NCBI GenBank assembly: GCA_903644035.1
Contig: CAHJXG010000282.1
Span: forward strand, 1-5,245
DNA: 5,245 nt
Direction: 5' to 3'
Source of the DNA: Rhodospirillales bacterium
GTDB lineage: Bacteria > Pseudomonadota > Alphaproteobacteria > Acetobacterales > Acetobacteraceae
This document shows positions 1 to 5,245 of the stretch, piece by piece; the stretch's first letter is position 1; every line of letters begins with the position of its first letter. The notes beneath the pieces were generated by a model. The model did not search any database and was not told where the DNA came from. It was given only the letters and a program-made list of their open reading frames with translations. A program made the translations under genes and the position numbers.

Positions 1-1341
<1,341 letters not shown>

Positions 1342-1506
1342 TCAGCCGGATGGAACTCCGCTGTCCGGCCATCGCGACCGTGTTCGCGCCGTGCGACGCA
1401 AGCGTGGAAACCGAATGCCTCACGCCACGCCGAATTTTCTTCCACCTGGTCCCGCGTTGATCCGGGATCGCCTGTTGACCCAACGCTAGAGCCGAGCCGG
1501 ACGATG

Positions 1507-1540
1507 TGTCAAGCCGGCGTTACGTAAATCGAACTTGACA
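1507..1540. promoter_or_regulatory. 34-bp symmetric double operator, probable PpsR/CrtJ binding site
   Basis: The element reads TGTCAAG-N6-TTACGTAA-N6-CTTGACA. Its outer arms (1507-1513 and 1534-1540) are perfect 7-bp inverted repeats, and its inner palindrome TTACGTAA (1520-1527) has the same centre, 1523.5. It is equivalent to two head-to-head copies of TGTCAAG-N6-TTACG overlapping at the centre. Each copy fits TGT-N12-AC, close to the known CrtJ/PpsR consensus TGT-N12-ACA. It ends 37 bases before the aerR start, a good position for repression of the aerR-ppsR-bchG unit. That PpsR binds it is inference; the symmetry is directly visible. Confidence 0.65.
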
Positions 1541-1545
1541 CTCGA

Positions 1546-1563
1546 TGTCAGGCCGCTTCAACT
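1546..1563 (+). promoter_or_regulatory. Additional weak PpsR-like site before aerR
   Basis: TGTCA followed by AC at the N12 spacing (TGT-N12-ACT). It begins 5 bp after the 34-bp dyad. Its TGTCA (1546-1550) forms a perfect 5-bp inverted repeat with TGACA at 1536-1540, around CTCGA. A second site beside the main one would fit the paired sites known for PpsR/CrtJ in Rhodobacter. It ends just before the aerR ribosome binding site. Confidence 0.35.
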
Positions 1564-1564
1564 A

Positions 1565-1570
1565 GGGAGG
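1565..1570 (+). promoter_or_regulatory. Ribosome binding site of aerR
   Basis: GGGAGG lies seven bases before the ATG at 1578. It is the best Shine-Dalgarno match in the window and it fixes this start over the in-frame ATG at 1590. Confidence 0.75.
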
Positions 1571-1577
1571 ACGCAAG

Positions 1578-2462
1578 ATGACGGGATCGATGGGATATCC
1601 GCTCGCCATACAGGACTACCGGACGGAGGCCGACGCATCGGGCGCGGCACGCCAGCAGTCCACGCTGCTGCGCTCGGCCCGGCAGGACGACGAGCGGCGC
1701 CGGGTCATCCTGACGCGGACGGTCGAGCTGGACGTCATCCCGCGCCTGCTGGTGGCCCATCCGACGCTGGTGGCACCGGCCGTGGCGGGCCTGCTGGTGT
1801 CCACGGCCCACGTCGCCGACCTGGTCGGCCTCGTGCTGTCGCGCGGCGAGCCGGAGGCGGTCGCGTTCGTCGAGGCCATGCACGACCAGGGCGCTGCGGC
1901 CGAGTCGCTCTATCTGGACCTGCTCGCCCCCGCGGCCCGGCGCCTGGGGGAGATGTGGGAGGACGACACCTGCGACTTCACCGAGGTCACCATCGGCCTG
2001 TGGCGGCTGCAGAACGCGATGCGGGAACTCAGCCCGTCGTTCCTGCGCGCGGCAGACACGCGGACCAACGGCCCGCGGGTGCTGCTGGTGCCGCTGCCGG
2101 GCGAGGACCACACGTTCGGCCTGTCGATGGTCTACGAATTCTTCCGCCGCGCCGGCTGGAACGCCTGGAGCGGACCCGTCGAATCGAGCGCCGACCTGCG
2201 CGGCCTGGTGCGGCGGGAGTGGGTCGAGGTCATCGGCTTCTCGCTCGCCTGCGACGAGAAGCTGGATGCCGTGCGGGCGGAGATCCGCTCGGTGCGGCGC
2301 GCCTCGATGAATCCCGGCCTGGCCGTCCTCGTGGGCGGCCCCGGCTTCACCGCGAACCCGCTTCTCGCGGCCGAGGTGGGCGCGGACGGCACGGCGACCG
2401 ATGGCCGCCAGGCGGTGCTGCAGGCGAAGGCGCTGGTGGACATGGCGGCAAAGCGTCGATGA
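1578..2462 (+). CDS. ppaA: PpaA/AerR-family SCHIC/cobalamin-binding antirepressor of PpsR
   Basis: This matches PpaA/AerR, a soluble B12-type-domain regulator that modifies PpsR/CrtJ activity. In Rhodobacter capsulatus AerR binds cobalamin in a light-dependent way; related SCHIC domains can bind heme. The 294-residue protein has a variable, charged N-terminus (1-45), a helical domain (about 45-157) containing LYLDLLAPAARRLGEMW and CDFTEVTIGLWRLQNAMREL, and a C-terminal B12-binding-like domain (about 165-290). That domain starts at RVLLVPLPGEDHTFGLSM and includes GFSLACDEKLDAV and VLVGGPGF. The signature E-x-H-x-x-G is present: Glu176, His178, Gly181, with His178 as the expected lower axial ligand. 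Trp127 sits in the MW-EDDTCDF block, where cobalamin-binding relatives such as CarH/LitR also place a conserved Trp. A GGGAGG ribosome site seven bases upstream supports the ATG. It is first in the rightward operon, directly before ppsR, the usual pairing. The cofactor (cobalamin or heme) cannot be told from sequence. Confidence 0.9.
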   Translation: MTGSMGYPLAIQDYRTEADASGAARQQSTLLRSARQDDERRRVILTRTVELDVIPRLLVAHPTLVAPAVAGLLVSTAHVADLVGLVLSRGEPEAVAFVEAMHDQGAAAESLYLDLLAPAARRLGEMWEDDTCDFTEVTIGLWRLQNAMRELSPSFLRAADTRTNGPRVLLVPLPGEDHTFGLSMVYEFFRRAGWNAWSGPVESSADLRGLVRREWVEVIGFSLACDEKLDAVRAEIRSVRRASMNPGLAVLVGGPGFTANPLLAAEVGADGTATDGRQAVLQAKALVDMAAKRR

Positions 2463-2510
2463 CGGCCGGGTCCCCCACGTAACGGATTCTGCCGCCGCGA
2501 CTTCAACGAC

Positions 2511-2534
2511 CTGCATGCCCCTGTCGGCATGCGG
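2511..2534 (+). other. Hairpin in the aerR-ppsR spacer
   Basis: GCATGCC (2513-2519) and GGCATGC (2526-2532) form a perfect 7-bp stem with a 6-base loop. A G·U pair and a further C-G pair extend it to about nine. No U-run follows, so it is not a standard intrinsic terminator. It may influence mRNA stability or the aerR:ppsR ratio; this is speculative. The rest of the 130-base spacer (2463-2592) shows no gene. Confidence 0.35.
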
Positions 2535-2592
2535 CAACGAGACTAGGGCTGGGGCGGGGAAACGAGACGTGCACTGGGGGATCTCGGCACTC

Positions 2593-4011
2593 GTGAAAAC
2601 TTTCGTATCGCCGCAGACGTCGCTGGGAGACCTCGACGCCGGCTCCGCGGCGTCGCTCATCGCGGCCTCGTCCGACGTGACCCTGATCGTGGACGCGCGC
2701 GGCACGATCCGCGACACGGCGTTCCAGAGTGCGGAGCTGCTTGACGACCTGAGCGAGAGCGACCAGTGGGTCGGCCGCGCCCTGGCGGCGACCGTGGCAC
2801 CCGACAGCCGGTCGAAGGTCGAGGCCCTGCTGCGGGAGGCGGCGACGCCGGCCGAGCCGAAGTGGCGCCACATCAACCACGTCACTCCCGAGGGCCGGTC
2901 CGTGCCGGTGCTCTACTGCGGCGTGCAGATCGGCGGGGACGGCCGCATCGTGGTGTTCGGCCGCGACCTGCGCGCCATGTCCGCCCTGCAGCAGCGCCTG
3001 ATGAACGCGCAGCAGTCGATGGAGCGCGACTACTCCAAGCTGCGCGACGTCGAGATGCGCTACCGCCTGCTGTTCCAGCTGTCGTCCGAGGCCGTGCTGA
3101 TCCTCGATCCCGCCAAGGGGCGCGTGCTGGAGGCGAACGCGGCGGCGCAGGGCCTGTTCGGCGCCGGGTCCGATGACGTCGTGGGCCGGGCGATGGCCGA
3201 CATCTTCCACCCCGACGGCCTGCCGGCGCTGCAGGGGCATCTCGCCGCGATCCGCGCCGGGGCCCGGCCGGAGGACACGCCCGCCCGGCTCGCGCGCGGC
3301 GACCAGCCGGTGACGGTCAAGGTGTCGCTGTTCCGGCAGGAGAACGCGACGCTGTTCCTGATGCGCATCTCCCCCATGCCGTCCGCCGTGCCGGCGCTGC
3401 CGGACGTGAAGACCAAGCTGCTCCGCGCGGTCGAGAGCGCGCCGGACGGCTTCGTGGTGACGGACCATCAGGGTGTCATCATCACCGCCAACGCCGCGTT
3501 CCTCGACATGGCGCAGCTGCTGGACGAGAACCAGGCGCGGGGCGAGTCGCTCGACCGCTGGGTCGGCGCCAGCGGCGTGGACCTCGACGTGCTGACGGCG
3601 AACCTGCGCGACCGCGGCTCCGTGCGGTTCTTCAGCACGACGATCCGTGGCGAGGCCGGCTCGGTGGCGCAGGTCGAGATCTCCGCGGTGTCGATCCGCA
3701 ACGGCGGGCACCCGTCCTTCGGCTATGCCATCCGCAACGTCGGGCCGCGGCTGCAGATGGAGACCCGCGCTGCCCGGCAGCTGCCGCGCTCGGTCGAGCA
3801 GCTCACCGAGCTGATCGGGCGCGTCTCGCTCAAGGACTTGGTGCGGGAGGCGACCGAGGTGATCGAGCGGCTGTCCATCGAGGCAGCGCTGGAGCTGACC
3901 AACGACAACCGGGCCTCGGCCGCCGAGATGCTGGGCCTGAGCCGCCAGAGCCTCTATGTGAAGCTGCGCCGCTACGGCATCGGCGACCTCGCCGCCGCGG
4001 AGCCGAGCTGA
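2593..4011 (+). CDS. ppsR: PpsR/CrtJ photosynthesis gene repressor (PAS domains plus FIS-type HTH)
   Basis: PpsR/CrtJ is the DNA-binding repressor of bch, crt and puc genes in purple bacteria. The 472-residue product (GTG start) has an N-terminal PAS-like domain (about 15-125), a Q-linker/coiled-coil helix with ALQQRLMNAQQSMERDY (about 126-155), PAS1 from MRYRLLFQLSSEAVLIL (about 155-265), PAS2 from KLLRAVESAPDGFVV (about 273-383), and a C-terminal FIS-type HTH (about 428-463) with AAEMLGLSRQSLYVKLRRYG, almost identical to Rhodobacter PpsR. The GTG at 2593 places SLGDLD at residue 10, matching known family N-termini. GTG 2569 is a possible alternative with a slightly better G-rich upstream sequence, and ATG 2515 is unlikely. 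Oddity: the protein has one cysteine only (Cys109). By my alignment, the two Rhodobacter redox cysteines (251 and 424 in R. sphaeroides) are replaced by Met257 and Ser428. Its stop overlaps the bchG start (TGATG), so repressor and biosynthetic enzyme are coupled. It probably represses its own operon through 1507-1540. Confidence 0.94.
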   Translation: MKTFVSPQTSLGDLDAGSAASLIAASSDVTLIVDARGTIRDTAFQSAELLDDLSESDQWVGRALAATVAPDSRSKVEALLREAATPAEPKWRHINHVTPEGRSVPVLYCGVQIGGDGRIVVFGRDLRAMSALQQRLMNAQQSMERDYSKLRDVEMRYRLLFQLSSEAVLILDPAKGRVLEANAAAQGLFGAGSDDVVGRAMADIFHPDGLPALQGHLAAIRAGARPEDTPARLARGDQPVTVKVSLFRQENATLFLMRISPMPSAVPALPDVKTKLLRAVESAPDGFVVTDHQGVIITANAAFLDMAQLLDENQARGESLDRWVGASGVDLDVLTANLRDRGSVRFFSTTIRGEAGSVAQVEISAVSIRNGGHPSFGYAIRNVGPRLQMETRAARQLPRSVEQLTELIGRVSLKDLVREATEVIERLSIEAALELTNDNRASAAEMLGLSRQSLYVKLRRYGIGDLAAAEPS

Positions 4012-4916
4012 TGCCGGCCCTCGCCCTCCCGGCCCAGCCCGCCCGGCCCAGCCCGGCGGCGGTGCTGGAGCTGCTGAAGCCGATCACCTGGTTCGCGCCG
4101 ATGTGGGCCTTCGGCTGCGGCATCGTGTCGTCGGGACACCCGGTGGGCGGGCGCTGGGCGCTGGTGCTGGCCGGGGTGGCGCTGTCGGGGCCGCTGGTGT
4201 GCGGCACGAGCCAGGCGGTGAACGACTGGTTCGACCGGCACGTGGACGCGATCAACGAGCCGGGCCGGCCGATCCCGTCCGGGCGGATTCCGGGCCGTGG
4301 CGGCCTGATGATCGCGCTCGCCTGCACCGCGCTGTCGCTGCTGGTGGCCGCCACGCTGGGCCGCTGGGCGTTCGGCGCCGCGGTGGTGGGCCTCGTGCTG
4401 GCCTGGGCCTACAGCGCCCCGCCGGTGCGGCTCAAGCGCAACGGCTGGTGGGGCAACCTCGCGTGTGCCGCGTGCTACGAGGGCCTGCCCTGGTTCACCG
4501 CCGCCGCGATCATGGCGGGCGCGCTGCCGGACTGGCGCATCCTCGCGGTCGCCGCGACCTACAGCATCGGCGCGCACGGCATCATGACGCTGAACGACTT
4601 CAAGTCGGTCGAGGGCGACCGGCAGACGGGCGTGAACTCGCTGCCGGTACTGCTGGGCGTCGAGCGGGCGGCGCGGCTGGCCTGCCTGGTGATGGCGCTG
4701 CCGCAGGTCGCGGTGATCGGCATGATGCTCGCCTGGGGCCATGTCGGGCATGCGGCGATCGTGGCCGTCCTGCTGCTGGTGCAGGCCGGGCTGATGGACC
4801 GGTTCATGCGGGACCCGCGGGGCCGGGCGCCCTGGTACAACGGCACCGGGACGACGCTGTATGTGCTCGGGATGCTGGTTGCCGCCTTCGCCCTGCGGGC
4901 TGGGGGCGCGGCATGA
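4011..4916 (+). CDS. bchG: Bacteriochlorophyll a synthase (prenyltransferase) BchG
   Basis: BchG esterifies bacteriochlorophyllide a with geranylgeranyl (or phytyl) diphosphate at the membrane, the step that anchors the pigment. It belongs to the UbiA prenyltransferase superfamily. The 301-residue protein has the family length and both Asp-rich motifs. The first is NDWFDRHVDAINEPGRPIPSG (from Asn71; Asp72, Asp75 and Asp79 bind Mg-diphosphate). The second is NDFKSVEGDRQTGVNSLP (from Asn195; Asp196 and Asp203). LKPITWFAPMWAFGCG near residue 22, WAYSAPPVRLKRNGWWGN in the middle and YNGTGTTLYVLGM near the end are typical of chlorophyll synthases rather than UbiA or COX10. Several hydrophobic helices suggest a polytopic membrane protein. 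It starts at ATG 4011, sharing one base with the ppsR stop (TGATG); GGAG at 3999-4002 is a plausible ribosome site. Its stop overlaps the next gene by ATGA. The tail alcohol is not decided by BchG itself; BchP, expected downstream, reduces it. Confidence 0.96.
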   Translation: MPALALPAQPARPSPAAVLELLKPITWFAPMWAFGCGIVSSGHPVGGRWALVLAGVALSGPLVCGTSQAVNDWFDRHVDAINEPGRPIPSGRIPGRGGLMIALACTALSLLVAATLGRWAFGAAVVGLVLAWAYSAPPVRLKRNGWWGNLACAACYEGLPWFTAAAIMAGALPDWRILAVAATYSIGAHGIMTLNDFKSVEGDRQTGVNSLPVLLGVERAARLACLVMALPQVAVIGMMLAWGHVGHAAIVAVLLLVQAGLMDRFMRDPRGRAPWYNGTGTTLYVLGMLVAAFALRAGGAA

Positions 4917-5245
4917 CCCATCGTGCGAAGGCGGGGTCCATCGGCTGGCTCGGCATCCTGCGGCTCGGCCTGGTGCAGGCCGGGCTGGGGTCGGTCGTGG
5001 TGCTCGCGACCTCCACGCTGAACCGGGTGATGGTGGTCGAGCTGGCTTTGCCGGCGCTGATCCCGGGGGCGCTGGTCGCCTTTCACTACGTGCTGCAGGT
5101 GCTGCGGCCCCGGCTGGGCTACGGGTCGGACCTGGGCGGGCGGCGGACGCCGTGGATCGTGGGCGGCATGGCGGCGCTTGCCGTGGGCGGCATGGGCGCC
5201 GCGGGCGGCACGGCGCTGATGGCGACGCATCTGGCCGCGGGGATC
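4913..5245 (+). CDS. bch2: PucC/LhaA/Bch2-family membrane protein (partial, 3' end off the right edge)
   Basis: The first 111 codons are open to the window end. The family (BCD clade of the major facilitator superfamily: PucC, LhaA, ORF428/Bch2) acts in assembly of light-harvesting complexes and probably pigment delivery; full members have about 12 membrane helices and 430-480 residues. Visible family marks are WLGILRLGLVQAGLGSVVVL (12-31), STLNRVMVVELALPALIPG (34-52), and a motif-A-like loop GYGSDLGGRRTPWI (69-82), followed by a second hydrophobic helix. ATG 4913 overlaps the bchG stop as ATGA, with GGGGG at 4902-4906 as a ribosome site. Position directly after bchG matches ORF428/bch2 of Rhodobacter capsulatus, which is followed there by bchP; this placement favours Bch2 over PucC or LhaA, but the N-terminus alone cannot separate them. 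bchP would be expected to the right. Confidence 0.85.
   Translation, partial: MTHRAKAGSIGWLGILRLGLVQAGLGSVVVLATSTLNRVMVVELALPALIPGALVAFHYVLQVLRPRLGYGSDLGGRRTPWIVGGMAALAVGGMGAAGGTALMATHLAAGI

Noticed and set aside
1456..1481. GTTGATCC/GTTGACCC direct repeat and GATCC-G-GGATC palindrome
   Set aside because: Short and imperfect, with no known regulator pattern; may be chance.
1535..1540. TTGACA as a sigma-70 -35 box for aerR
   Set aside because: The -10 position (1557-1563) has no TATAAT-like sequence, and transcription would start on the ribosome binding site. The hexamer is better explained as the right arm of the 34-bp dyad.
1548..3711. Long open frames on the minus strand opposite aerR and ppsR (445 and 402 codons)
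   Set aside because: They are antisense to two well-recognised genes, have low-complexity Arg/Gly/His/Gln-rich translations, and arise from GC-rich third-position bias.

Overview
This window is a piece of a photosynthesis gene cluster from a high-GC purple (anoxygenic phototrophic) bacterium. Every recognisable gene is a bacteriochlorophyll a biosynthesis gene, a regulator of photosynthesis genes, or a pigment/light-harvesting assembly gene. The strong GC bias and the gene content suggest an alphaproteobacterium. An Acetobacteraceae/Rhodospirillales-type phototroph is my guess, but the sequence alone does not fix the taxon.

Layout. Two operons diverge from a 276-base intergenic region (1302-1577). 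Leftward on the minus strand run bchF (vinyl-bacteriochlorophyllide hydratase, 1301-717) and bchN (N subunit of the dark-operative protochlorophyllide reductase, 720 to beyond the left edge). This matches the start of the classic bchFNBHLM operon. Rightward on the plus strand run ppaA/aerR (SCHIC/cobalamin-type antirepressor, 1578-2462), ppsR/crtJ (PAS-PAS-HTH repressor, 2593-4011), bchG (bacteriochlorophyll synthase, 4011-4916) and the first 111 codons of a PucC/LhaA/Bch2-family membrane protein (4913 to beyond the right edge). bchF-bchN, ppsR-bchG and bchG-bch2 overlap by one to four bases and are probably translationally coupled. The aerR-ppsR junction instead has a 130-base spacer with a small hairpin.

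How the genes work together. BchN (with BchB and BchL) reduces the D ring of protochlorophyllide, BchF hydrates the 3-vinyl group, and BchG attaches the isoprenoid tail. The Bch2/LhaA-type protein probably helps deliver pigment or assemble the photosystem. PpsR is the expected repressor of these genes, and AerR its expected antagonist.

Most interesting points. (1) A 34-bp symmetric element at 1507-1540, just upstream of aerR, is made of two head-to-head copies of TGTCAAG-N6-TTAC. A third copy lies over the bchF start codon (1293-1310). These resemble PpsR/CrtJ operators (TGT-N12-ACA) and suggest that both divergent operons, including the repressor's own gene, are controlled from this region. 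(2) The PpsR here lacks both redox cysteines known from Rhodobacter; the one next to the HTH is a serine (Ser428). The AerR partner keeps its histidine ligand motif. The circuit may therefore be steered by the cobalamin/light partner rather than by thiol redox chemistry. No wholly unknown system is visible.
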